The notes under the pieces are model-generated. The model was given only the letters and a program-made list of their open reading frames with translations, was not told where the DNA came from and did not search any database. Positions 1 through 6,089 of a stretch of 10,538 nucleotides of DNA are shown piece by piece (within the stretch, counting starts at the first letter, position 1; each line of letters starts with the position of its first letter). The stretch is from Spirochaetales bacterium (GTDB lineage: Bacteria > Spirochaetota > Spirochaetia > DSM-27196 > PWMO01), in contig SKLB01000078.1 in the NCBI GenBank assembly GCA_007123465.1, forward strand, positions 1 to 10,538, written 5' to 3'. Made by a program: the position numbers and the translations under genes.

Positions 1-6
1 AACCCG

Positions 7-852
7 ATGCGCCTGCTGAGCGATCCGGAATTTCTGACCGCTGCGGTACGTCGGATGGTGCGGCGGATCGAGGGCTCTTCTATCAGCGACGCCGAGAAAG
101 AGGCTCGCAAGGCACTGGTATTTCAGGTAAAGCAACGGGTTTCGCTGGCACAGGCCAGCCGCAGTTCCATCAGTTCCACCCGCCAGCTGCACGTGGGCCG
201 CGAGATCAGGCTCAGCACCGATGGTCAGACCTGGCTCGACTCCACAATCAAGTCCAACACAAAGAGCACGTTTGCAATCCAGGTACCGTACGACAACCGC
301 GGCCGCGATGTGTTACTGGATCGCGGCACCTCGGTGCTGGTAACCTTCACTCTCGATGAAGACGGCAAGCTGTTCCGTGTCAAGACCAAGGTTGCCGGCA
401 TCACGCGCTCGCGCAGCGGTTCGAGTCTGCTACTGGCCCACAGCGACAAGGTGGATCAGACGCAGAAGCGGCGGTTTCCACGTCGTGAGTTCGACCGCCC
501 GGCGATGTTCTGGCCGATCGATGTTGTCACCGTGGGTACCGGACGCAAAGCAAAAAAACAGGCTGTGGTCAACAAGTATCGCCGCAGCGTCGGCCAGGTT
601 GAAGAGATCTCGGCCGGCGGCTGCAGCATCCGTTCGGCATCGCCACTGGCCGGTGGGACGCTGTTGAAAATCGAGTTTGAAACCGAAGACCGCGACCGGC
701 TGGCGGTCTTCGGCAAGGTCCGCAGCATCGACCGTGTACCCGGCCGTTTCGGCATCATGCACGTAATGTTCACCAGAGTGTCGCGCGCCAACCTTAATCG
801 CATTCAGTCGTACGTCTACGGCGTAGATGCCGGCCGCGATTCGTATCGCTGA
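7..852 (+). CDS. PilZ-domain protein, YcgR/PlzA-like two-domain c-di-GMP receptor candidate
   Basis: Predicted cytoplasmic protein of 281 residues. Residues about 55-145 form a beta-rich N-terminal domain like the YcgR/PilZN fold, and about 152-265 form a PilZ domain. The arginine-rich switch region is visible (R155, R156, R159, R160, fitting RxxxR). The second motif reads E-I-S-A-G-G at 200-205, where the family normally has D/N-x-S-x-x-G, so E200 replaces the usual Asp/Asn. A basic stretch at about 178-193 (GRKAKKQ) looks like a loop insertion between these motifs. PilZ proteins of this layout bind c-di-GMP and influence motility in other bacteria; PlzA of Borrelia is a two-domain example. 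The reading frame is open to the window's left edge, so the true start may lie upstream of the ATG at base 7, and no ribosome site is visible. It is the first visible gene of a likely operon with tsaE and tsaB. The domain call is firm; ligand binding is inferred. Confidence 0.85.
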   Translation: MRLLSDPEFLTAAVRRMVRRIEGSSISDAEKEARKALVFQVKQRVSLAQASRSSISSTRQLHVGREIRLSTDGQTWLDSTIKSNTKSTFAIQVPYDNRGRDVLLDRGTSVLVTFTLDEDGKLFRVKTKVAGITRSRSGSSLLLAHSDKVDQTQKRRFPRREFDRPAMFWPIDVVTVGTGRKAKKQAVVNKYRRSVGQVEEISAGGCSIRSASPLAGGTLLKIEFETEDRDRLAVFGKVRSIDRVPGRFGIMHVMFTRVSRANLNRIQSYVYGVDAGRDSYR

Positions 853-868
853 CGCTGGAGCAACGCGG

Positions 869-1135
869 GTGACCGTCATCGAACTGTCCGATATTGTCCG
901 TCACGACTCGCCGATACTCTACCGCCGCAGCTACAACGCAACCGCGGTTGTAAAACACGTTGCCGCTGCAGGCACACAGTCGGTTGCGCTGCGCTTTACC
1001 ATCGAGCAGACCGCCACCGGCAAGCCCGAGGTAACCGTGGACATTCAGGGTCCGCTCGACTACCCTGTGCTTCCGGCTAAGCGCGTGTTGAGTGAACACA
1101 TTTTGCAGATGGATGTGCAAGGAATGCTCCCCTGA
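869..1135 (+). CDS. Conserved-looking small protein of unknown function (88 aa)
   Basis: I do not recognise this protein. The GTG at 869 is chosen as start because GGAG (857-860) lies 8 bases upstream and the gene then follows the PilZ stop by 16 bases. An in-frame ATG at 827 would give 102 residues but overlaps the PilZ gene by 26 bases with no good ribosome site. The product has no signal peptide or membrane segment. It looks like alternating beta strands (VVKHVAAAG, VALRFTIEQ, PEVTVDIQG), ending in a short helix-like tail (RVLSEHILQMD). Only one long frame covers this interval on the plus strand, and its position between two genes with translational spacing supports it as real. The downstream tsaE starts inside its stop codon, which implies coupled translation. 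Function is open; context suggests only co-expression with the PilZ and t6A genes. Confidence 0.65.
   Translation: MTVIELSDIVRHDSPILYRRSYNATAVVKHVAAAGTQSVALRFTIEQTATGKPEVTVDIQGPLDYPVLPAKRVLSEHILQMDVQGMLP
1119..1134 (+). promoter_or_regulatory. tsaE: Ribosome site and CTG start of tsaE
   Basis: AAGGA (1119-1123) stands 8 bases before CTG at 1132-1134. The CTG overlaps the TGA stop (1133-1135) of the preceding gene as CTGA. The tsaE frame is closed by TGA at 1093-1095, and between there and the Walker A motif the only ATG, GTG or TTG codon is GTG at 1249, which lies inside the P-loop. CTG is therefore the only start that gives a complete domain with a Shine-Dalgarno. Confidence 0.7.
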
Positions 1136-1578
1136 AACTCACGGTCTGGTCAGTCAGCAGCTCAAGCTCCCCTGCTGACACTCAGCGTGTTGCCGCGGCG
1201 CTGGCCGATCAACTGCAGCCGGGGGCGGTTCTGGCACTGCGCGGTCCGGTGGGCGCCGGCAAGACTGTGTTTGCCAAGGGCCTGGCAGACGCCCTCGAAA
1301 TTTCTGAGCCGCTGACCAGCGCCACCTTTACCATCATTGCTGAATACACCGGCCGCGTACCGCTGGTTCACGCCGATCTCTACCGCCTGCACGGCGGCGA
1401 CCAGGCGCGCGACGTGGGACTGGAGGAGTGGTTGGCCGCCGGTTCGGCGGTAGTTGTGGTAGAATGGGCCGAGCGCGCCGTGGAACTGTTCTCCGCCGGC
1501 ACCCTGTGGGTCGACATCGCAATCGAGACCGGCGGAACGCGCACCATCACCATCCGGCAGCAGGAGGCCGACCGCTGA
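1132..1578 (+). CDS. tsaE: TsaE, tRNA threonylcarbamoyladenosine (t6A) biosynthesis ATPase
   Basis: P-loop ATPase that works with TsaB and TsaD to put threonylcarbamoyl on A37 of ANN-decoding tRNAs in the cytoplasm. The product is 148 residues (E. coli about 153). Visible family motifs are Walker A GPVGAGKT at 38-45 (usual form GDLGAGKT, so Asp is replaced by P39), the switch-like T-S-A-T-F-T at 62-67, H80-A-D-L-Y-R-L, the G-L-E-E segment at 96-99, and the strand V-V-V-V-E-W-A-E-R at 107-115. The start at CTG 1132 gives 43 residues before the P-loop lysine, matching family length; starting at GTG 1249 would cut the P-loop in half. The gene overlaps the preceding stop by 3 bases, and tsaB begins inside its own stop, so translation of all three is probably coupled. 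Function is firm; the CTG start is an inference from frame and ribosome site. Confidence 0.93.
   Translation: MKLTVWSVSSSSSPADTQRVAAALADQLQPGAVLALRGPVGAGKTVFAKGLADALEISEPLTSATFTIIAEYTGRVPLVHADLYRLHGGDQARDVGLEEWLAAGSAVVVVEWAERAVELFSAGTLWVDIAIETGGTRTITIRQQEADR
1153..1179 (+). other. Perfect 8-bp stem-loop just downstream of the tsaE start
   Basis: GTCAGCAG (1153-1160) and CTGCTGAC (1172-1179) are exact reverse complements around an 11-base loop. The stem opens 18 bases after the CTG start codon, within codons 8-16 of tsaE. Such an RNA hairpin could affect initiation at a weak start, or it may be chance in GC-rich coding sequence. No T-run follows, so it is not an intrinsic terminator. Confidence 0.35.
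1562..1577 (+). promoter_or_regulatory. tsaB: Ribosome site and CTG start of tsaB
   Basis: A near-ideal Shine-Dalgarno AGGAGG (1562-1567) stands 7 bases before CTG (1575-1577), which overlaps the tsaE stop TGA (1576-1578) as CTGA. Starting here gives L/M-N-T-V-A-I-D-T-A-T, which fits the family N-terminus (M-x-I-L-A-I-D-T-A in E. coli). The longer upstream reading of the same frame lies inside tsaE and has no TsaB similarity. Confidence 0.75.
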
Positions 1579-2276
1579 ATACTGTAGCAATTGACACCGC
1601 TACCCCGCTTCTCTCGCTGGCGGTTGCCGTCGAGTCCAACGCCACGCGCGGGACTTTCTTCTATCGTGCCGATGCCGGGTTACACCACAACCAGGCGATG
1701 ATGCCGGCGCTGGACTGGCTGCTGCAGCAGGCCGCTCTGACGCCGGCCGAGATCGAGCTTCTGGTCTGCTGCGACGGGCCGGGATCGTTTACCGGACTGC
1801 GTATCGGAATTGCCGCCGCCAAAGGGCTCTCAGCGGCAACCGACGCACCGCTGGTGACGGTTTCAACCCTCGATGCGCTGGCATGGCCGTATCGAATGTG
1901 GCCTGGAATCGTTGCTCCGGCAATCGATGCGCGCAAGTCGCGCTACTACGCGGCCATCTATCGCGCCGGGCAGAAACTGACCGACGACATGGACGTTTCC
2001 GCGACAACGCTCGGGCAACTGCTGCTGGACCACGCCGGGGCGGCGGAGCCGCTGCTGCTGGCGGGGCCGGCGGCGGCGCAGCTGCACACCGAGCTGGGTG
2101 ACCTGCCGCGCCTGGGGCACGACCCCGACTGCAGCGCCGCGGCGGCAGGTGGGCTATTGGCATTGGGGAGGCAGAAAGCTGCGCGCGGCGAGCACGCGGC
2201 AGAGACTCACGGACCGCACTACGTTCGCGTCAGCGATGCCGAGATAGGAGTCACGACTCCTCGCCGCCGCCGGTAG
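1575..2276 (+). CDS. tsaB: TsaB, t6A biosynthesis scaffold protein (TsaD partner)
   Basis: ASKHA-fold paralogue of TsaD, without catalytic activity of its own in well-studied bacteria; it dimerises with TsaD and recruits TsaE during tRNA A37 threonylcarbamoylation. The product is 233 residues, close to the E. coli 231. Visible signatures are A-I-D-T-A-T at 5-10, the helix after H37-H38 leading to M43-P44-A-L, and the diagnostic stretch D67-G-P-G-S-F-T-G-L-R-I-G78 followed by A-A-A-K-G-L. The remaining C-terminal half is Ala/Leu rich and less conserved, as is normal for TsaB. It starts inside the tsaE stop (CTGA) and ends in an Arg-rich tail. Its last 26 bases overlap the 3' end of csrA on the other strand. 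No intrinsic terminator with a T-run is visible after it. Confidence 0.95.
   Translation: MNTVAIDTATPLLSLAVAVESNATRGTFFYRADAGLHHNQAMMPALDWLLQQAALTPAEIELLVCCDGPGSFTGLRIGIAAAKGLSAATDAPLVTVSTLDALAWPYRMWPGIVAPAIDARKSRYYAAIYRAGQKLTDDMDVSATTLGQLLLDHAGAAEPLLLAGPAAAQLHTELGDLPRLGHDPDCSAAAAGGLLALGRQKAARGEHAAETHGPHYVRVSDAEIGVTTPRRRR
2247..2260. other. Small hairpin at the overlapping 3' ends of tsaB and csrA
   Basis: GGAGTCACGACTCC is a perfect inverted repeat, read as a 5-bp stem with a CACG tetraloop (6 complementary pairs including the loop-closing C/G). It spans the csrA stop codon and the last tsaB codons. It could help end or stabilise convergent transcripts, but no T-run follows on either strand, so calling it a terminator is not justified. 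Confidence 0.3.
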
Positions 2277-2517
2277 ACGATTGGCTGTCGTGGGGGGCTC
2301 CGAAGAGCGCATCCAGCTCCGGCGGGATAGCGCGTGCCGCGGCCGCCTGGCGATTCTCTTCCTGAATTGCTTCGTAGACCTCGCGTCGGTAGACTTTGAC
2401 GTGCCTCGGCGCGTTGATCCCGAGCTTCACCTGGTCACCACGGATATCGATCACCGATACTTCTATATCACCGGCGATCACGATGCTCTCGTTCAGTTTT
2501 CGTGCCAGAATCAGCAT
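2251..2517 (-). CDS. csrA: CsrA, carbon storage/flagellin translational regulator
   Basis: Homodimeric RNA-binding protein that recognises GGA motifs in mRNA leaders and usually blocks ribosome binding. In motile bacteria with FliW it represses flagellin translation until FliW sequesters it. The product is 88 residues against 61 in E. coli. The core is clear: M-L-I-L-A-R-K-L-N-E at 1-10, G-D-Q-V-K-L-G-I-N-A-P at 27-37, and R44, with L4, R6 and R44 matching RNA-contact positions. The helix at 49-60 reads E-A-I-Q-E-E-N-R-Q-A-A-A, with N55 at the position reported as important for FliW binding in Bacillus subtilis. Residues 62-88 are a Pro/Gly/Ser-rich extension, probably flexible. The ATG overlaps the fliW stop by one base (TGATG) and GAGG lies 8 bases upstream, so FliW and CsrA are translationally coupled. 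Its 3' end overlaps tsaB. Confidence 0.95.
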   Translation of the reverse strand: MLILARKLNESIVIAGDIEVSVIDIRGDQVKLGINAPRHVKVYRREVYEAIQEENRQAAAARAIPPELDALFGAPHDSQSSTGGGEES

Positions 2518-2951
2518 CAGTCGGACCTCGTCATTTCGGAGACGATGGAGTGCTTAGTCTTCCATCGGGCATCGAGTGAGATCGACTGCTTGCCGATGCG
2601 CCGGCTGCGGTTGATGACCAACGGCCCCTGCAGATTTGCGGTAGCCTCGCCTTCGGCGGGGATAGTGAGAATCGCGAACACCAGAATATCGTCTTCACCC
2701 GGCGAGCCGATTTCCTCCAAATCCTCTGCGGCAATGTCCAGCACGTAGTCCGGGCGGAACAGGTACGGATTGACGAGGATAAACGCTACCTCGCGGTCGT
2801 GCGTGCTCTGCAGCCAGTAGAATGGCGGACTGTGCGCGTCCAGCAGTCCGAACTCGGTGTGCTGTTCAAAGCCGTAGAGGCCGTCGGGGAAGCGCACCAG
2901 CTGCTTCTCGGCAACCTCAACCGGGCCGTAAGCTTTGGTTTCAATTATCAT
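2517..2951 (-). CDS. fliW: FliW, flagellar assembly factor and CsrA antagonist
   Basis: Cytoplasmic protein that binds flagellin and CsrA in a partner switch: when filament export frees FliW from flagellin, FliW inhibits CsrA and flagellin translation resumes. The product is 144 residues, normal for the family. Visible family features are G-P-V-E-V near residue 9, F-P-D-G-L-Y-G-F-E at about 21-29, P-F-Y-W-L-Q-S, the N-P-Y-L-F-R-P-D-Y segment, and the late A-N-L-Q-G-P-L-V-I-N-R stretch followed by R-R-I-G-K-Q. The start ATG is 2 bases after the flgL TAA stop, with GAGG 5 bases upstream inside the flgL end. Immediate linkage to csrA supports the function strongly. No defect is visible. Confidence 0.95.
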   Translation of the reverse strand: MIIETKAYGPVEVAEKQLVRFPDGLYGFEQHTEFGLLDAHSPPFYWLQSTHDREVAFILVNPYLFRPDYVLDIAAEDLEEIGSPGEDDILVFAILTIPAEGEATANLQGPLVINRSRRIGKQSISLDARWKTKHSIVSEMTRSD

Positions 2952-2953
2952 GC

Positions 2954-4201
2954 TTACCTCAGGAAGTCCAGCAGTGTTGGTTGAATCACTCGCGCCGCGG
3001 TTGCAAGCGCCGCGCGATGGGTGTATTCGAGCATGCGCAGGTTGGTTATTGCCTGCGCCATGTCGATATCTGTTTCATTGGAGTTGAGCTTGCCGATCTG
3101 CGGTATTTCGAATTCAGTGCGCAGGTAGGCGTGCTCCAACCGCGAATCTTTGGCTCCCAGCCGCCCCAGATTGGACAACAGGTTGTCCAGGGCACTGTCG
3201 ATTCCCTGCAGGGCACCCCCGCCAACGTCCAGACTGTCACCCTGGTAGAGGGAGTCACGCAGCGCGATCACCGAGTCGAACAGAGAACCACCAAATACCG
3301 TTGCGGTTGGCGCAATATTGGCCGGCGGTGACGCATCGGCGTTACCGATGACGCCGAGGTCCTGCATGACGCTGCTGCCGGCGCCGTCGCGCACCCACAG
3401 CTGGTGCGGCGAGGTGGTCTCGAGAACCAGCGAGTTCTGCACCGGATCGAGCCGGGCTCGAACCGCCGCAGGTGAGTCGTTGATCTTGCTGATGATCGAA
3501 AAGACGTTGTCACCGGCATTCAGCTCGATCGGCACACCGTCGATGTAGATCGTGCCGTCCTGCGGCACCGTGTAGCCGTCGGAATCAACCGATGAATAGA
3601 TCTGCTGGTTCTCGGCCCAGAACACCTGGTTACCGGGGAAGTTCAGCTCGATGTAGGAGTTCTCGGCAATCTCGGTCTGCCGCTCTCCGATGTCGCCCAC
3701 GTAGTCAACCGAGGTAATCACCGATCCCGCGGCGCCCTCGACGTTGCCCTCCATGACACGGAACGGGACGGTCTTGCTCTTCTTGCCGGAAAACAGCATG
3801 GTGCCGTCGCCGTTGCGTCCGTTGGCAATCTCGACAAACTCGCGCAGCAGCTCGTCGACTTCGTTGGCCATGTGGCGCATGTCGTCGCCCGAATAGGTGC
3901 CGTGGGCACCCTGGATTGCCAGCTCGCGAATACGCTGCAGCATGTCTACGCCCTGTTTCATATAGCCCTCGGCAACACGGTAATTGTCCTGTGCGTAGCG
4001 GATGTTGTCTGAAAATCGGTTCAGCCGCGTCAGATACGACTGGTAGCGTGTTGAGTGTGCTGCAGCCAGCGGGGCGTCGCGCAGATTCTGAATCCGCGTC
4101 TGCGACGCCATCTGATTCTGAACCTGGTTCATCATATGCTCACGACGGCGCGTATGATACTGCATGTTGTCGTTGGGCATATTGGTACTGATGCGAAACA
4201 T
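2954..4201 (-). CDS. flgL: FlgL, hook-filament junction protein (HAP3)
   Basis: Structural protein joining hook and filament, exported through the flagellar type III apparatus; in spirochaetes this filament is periplasmic. The product is 415 residues, about 100 longer than E. coli FlgL (317). Residues 1-140 are a flagellin-like N-terminal helical domain (M-F-R-I-S-T-N-M, then long amphipathic helices with Q/N/R heptads). The C-terminal helices at 330-415 end in N-L-R-M-L-E-Y-T-H-R-A-A-L-A-T. The extra length is a central beta-rich insert. Within it, about 214-265 resembles the flagellin-hook IN motif (DGTIYIDGVPIELNAGD, then I-S-K-I-N and a short strand LVLETT). It follows flgK by 3 bases and precedes fliW by 2, so it is part of one transcript. 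Confidence 0.93.
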   Translation of the reverse strand: MFRISTNMPNDNMQYHTRRREHMMNQVQNQMASQTRIQNLRDAPLAAAHSTRYQSYLTRLNRFSDNIRYAQDNYRVAEGYMKQGVDMLQRIRELAIQGAHGTYSGDDMRHMANEVDELLREFVEIANGRNGDGTMLFSGKKSKTVPFRVMEGNVEGAAGSVITSVDYVGDIGERQTEIAENSYIELNFPGNQVFWAENQQIYSSVDSDGYTVPQDGTIYIDGVPIELNAGDNVFSIISKINDSPAAVRARLDPVQNSLVLETTSPHQLWVRDGAGSSVMQDLGVIGNADASPPANIAPTATVFGGSLFDSVIALRDSLYQGDSLDVGGGALQGIDSALDNLLSNLGRLGAKDSRLEHAYLRTEFEIPQIGKLNSNETDIDMAQAITNLRMLEYTHRAALATAARVIQPTLLDFLR

Positions 4202-4204
4202 TGT

Positions 4205-6079
4205 CTAAACCCCCAGTCGGTTGATAATGGTGTCCAGCATTCGGTCAACGTAGGTGATAAAGCGCGCCGCGGCGTTGTAGCCGTGCTGGAACTTGATCAT
4301 CTGCGCCAGTTCCTCGTCAACGTTGACTCCGCTGATTGACTCACGCGTGTCGCGCAGGTCTTTCATGATCGCTTCCTGCGTGCGCAGCGCCAGTTCGGCC
4401 TCTTCGCCCTTCAGACCTACTTCGGCCACCGTGTCGGCAAAGTAGTCATCAAATGTAGCGATCTGCCCGACCATTACCGGCCTGTTGCGCAGCCCCGCGA
4501 TTTCCAGCGCCGCGTCGCCGTCACCGACCACTCCCGGTTGATCGGGCGTACCAAAGGCCGCCGCAATACGCGCAGGCTCGTTGCGGATCGCCGGGTTCAT
4601 GTCGATCCACGCTGACGGATTCTGCAGCGGCGCTACGGCAAAACGGCTGTCATCGCGCAACAGGTCAACGGCGTCGGACTGTTCCCAGCTGTAGGCACCG
4701 GCGGCTCCGGGAGCTGCCAGAATACCGCTGTAGCCTACCAGGAACTGCCCGGAGTCTTCCACGTGGCGGATCACAAAGTCGGGATTCTGCACCTCTGCCG
4801 CAGGGGTGCCCTTGAGCATCAGGTGCCCGCCACGGTCGAGCCGCGCCACAACCTCGGCGCCCGAGTTGTTGATACGCGCAATCAGATCGTTGACCGTATC
4901 GGTTGGGAAGTAGTCGATATCGAGGTTTCCGTTGGGCCCCGCCAGCGTCAGCGTTCCCTGCAGACCGATCTGCTCCTCCGAGCGCAGCGAATTGGCACCG
5001 CTCAGGCGGAACAGGTAGGTGGAGTCAAACGCGCCGTCACCGCTGCGATCGTAGTTACCCAGCGCGTTGAGCACCGCCGGATACTCGACAAAGAAGTCGA
5101 GACCGGTTTCTGCGGTCAATCCGTAGCCGTCGCGATGTACTTCGTTGACAAGGTCTACAAAGTTGATTGTCATATTGTCGAGCTTCTGCACTTCGCGGCG
5201 TACGTCGACATCGCGCAGCTCGAGAACAGAAGCCAGCGTGCCGCCGCGAAAATGCGCCACTTCGCCGGAGTGCGACCAGACCACGTTGGAATAGCCGTCG
5301 TTCTCGGGCACCGGCACCGCCTCAAACGGTCGCGCAATGCGTCCCTGGACGATGTGAAACCCGCTGGTATAGATGCTGAACTCATCGGGATTGCGGTCAT
5401 CGATGGTGATGTTGATCTTTGAGGAGAGGCGGTTGATCAGCAGGTCGCGGCGGTCGTAGAGGTCGTTGGGCTCGTCCCCGGCGGCCTGCACCTTGACGAT
5501 TTCGTTATTCAGCGCCGCGATCTCGCGGATGATCTCGTTAACCTGTCCCACGCCGGCGCGCACTTCGTCATTGAGCATGGTGCGGATACGGTCCAGGCTG
5601 TGGTAACGCAGCTGGATACCTTCCATCAGCGCTTCGCCGCGCTCGGCCACCGCGCGTCGTGCGGCCATCTGATCCGGGAAGATCGACAGCTCCTGCCAGC
5701 TGTCCCAGTAGCGGTCCATCAGATTGCGCACCGAGTGTTCCGTGGGTTCGTTATAGACTTGCTCGAGCATCATCACGTACTTGTCGCGCATCTGCCAGTA
5801 GCCTTCCTCGTGCGCCTGCGCGATAATGCGGCCCTCCAGCAGGCGGTCGCGCACGCGTTCGATGCGTGCCACCTCTACTCCCTGCCCGATCTGGCCGGGT
5901 CGCTCGGCGCGATTGAGCTGCGGGCGGTCGATAGCGTGAAACGCGCGCAGCTCTACCCGTTGGCGACTGTAGCCCTCGGTAGAGGCGTTACTCAGGTTGT
6001 GGCCGGCGGTATTGAGCGCGATCTGGTGCGCGAACAGTCCGCGCTTACCGATCTCGATACCCGAAAAGGTCGATTGCAT
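4205..6079 (-). CDS. flgK: FlgK, hook-filament junction protein (HAP1)
   Basis: First hook-associated protein, placed directly on the hook and joined to FlgL. The product is 624 residues (E. coli 547). The N-terminal rod/hook-family signature is very clear: F-S-G-I-E-I-G at 5-11, L-F-A-H-Q-I-A-L-N-T at 15-24, then A-G-H-N-L-S-N-A-S-T-E-G-Y-S-R-Q at 25-40. Long helices occupy 80-215. A beta-rich central part contains an IN-like motif at about 373-425 (G-T-L-T-L-A-G, then V-N-D-L-I-A-R-I-N-N and a strand H-L-M-L-K-G). The C-terminus S-G-V-N-V-D-E-E-L-A-Q-M at 583-594 to the end is the classic FlgK/FlgE tail. The start ATG at 6079 has GGGGAGGG close upstream, 10 bases after flgN. FlgN is the matching chaperone for FlgK and FlgL. 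Confidence 0.96.
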   Translation of the reverse strand: MQSTFSGIEIGKRGLFAHQIALNTAGHNLSNASTEGYSRQRVELRAFHAIDRPQLNRAERPGQIGQGVEVARIERVRDRLLEGRIIAQAHEEGYWQMRDKYVMMLEQVYNEPTEHSVRNLMDRYWDSWQELSIFPDQMAARRAVAERGEALMEGIQLRYHSLDRIRTMLNDEVRAGVGQVNEIIREIAALNNEIVKVQAAGDEPNDLYDRRDLLINRLSSKINITIDDRNPDEFSIYTSGFHIVQGRIARPFEAVPVPENDGYSNVVWSHSGEVAHFRGGTLASVLELRDVDVRREVQKLDNMTINFVDLVNEVHRDGYGLTAETGLDFFVEYPAVLNALGNYDRSGDGAFDSTYLFRLSGANSLRSEEQIGLQGTLTLAGPNGNLDIDYFPTDTVNDLIARINNSGAEVVARLDRGGHLMLKGTPAAEVQNPDFVIRHVEDSGQFLVGYSGILAAPGAAGAYSWEQSDAVDLLRDDSRFAVAPLQNPSAWIDMNPAIRNEPARIAAAFGTPDQPGVVGDGDAALEIAGLRNRPVMVGQIATFDDYFADTVAEVGLKGEEAELALRTQEAIMKDLRDTRESISGVNVDEELAQMIKFQHGYNAAARFITYVDRMLDTIINRLGV

Positions 6080-6089
6080 ACGCCCTCCC

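Noticed and set aside
827..868. ATG 827 as start of the small gene after the PilZ gene.
   Set aside because: It overlaps the PilZ frame by 26 bases with no ribosome site; GTG 869 has GGAG at proper spacing. Not fully excluded.
1428..1574. N-terminal extension of the tsaB frame by 49 codons to an upstream ATG.
   Set aside because: The extension lies inside tsaE, is an Arg/Gly/His-rich out-of-frame reading, and is absent from TsaB proteins; AGGAGG points to CTG 1575.
2281..2748. Open frame of 155 codons on the plus strand across csrA and fliW.
   Set aside because: It is antisense to two clear conserved genes, and its apparent sequence is simply their complement.
4763..5422. Open frame of 219 codons on the plus strand inside flgK.
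   Set aside because: It is antisense to a well-supported flgK, has no ribosome site, and its translation shows no recognisable protein pattern.
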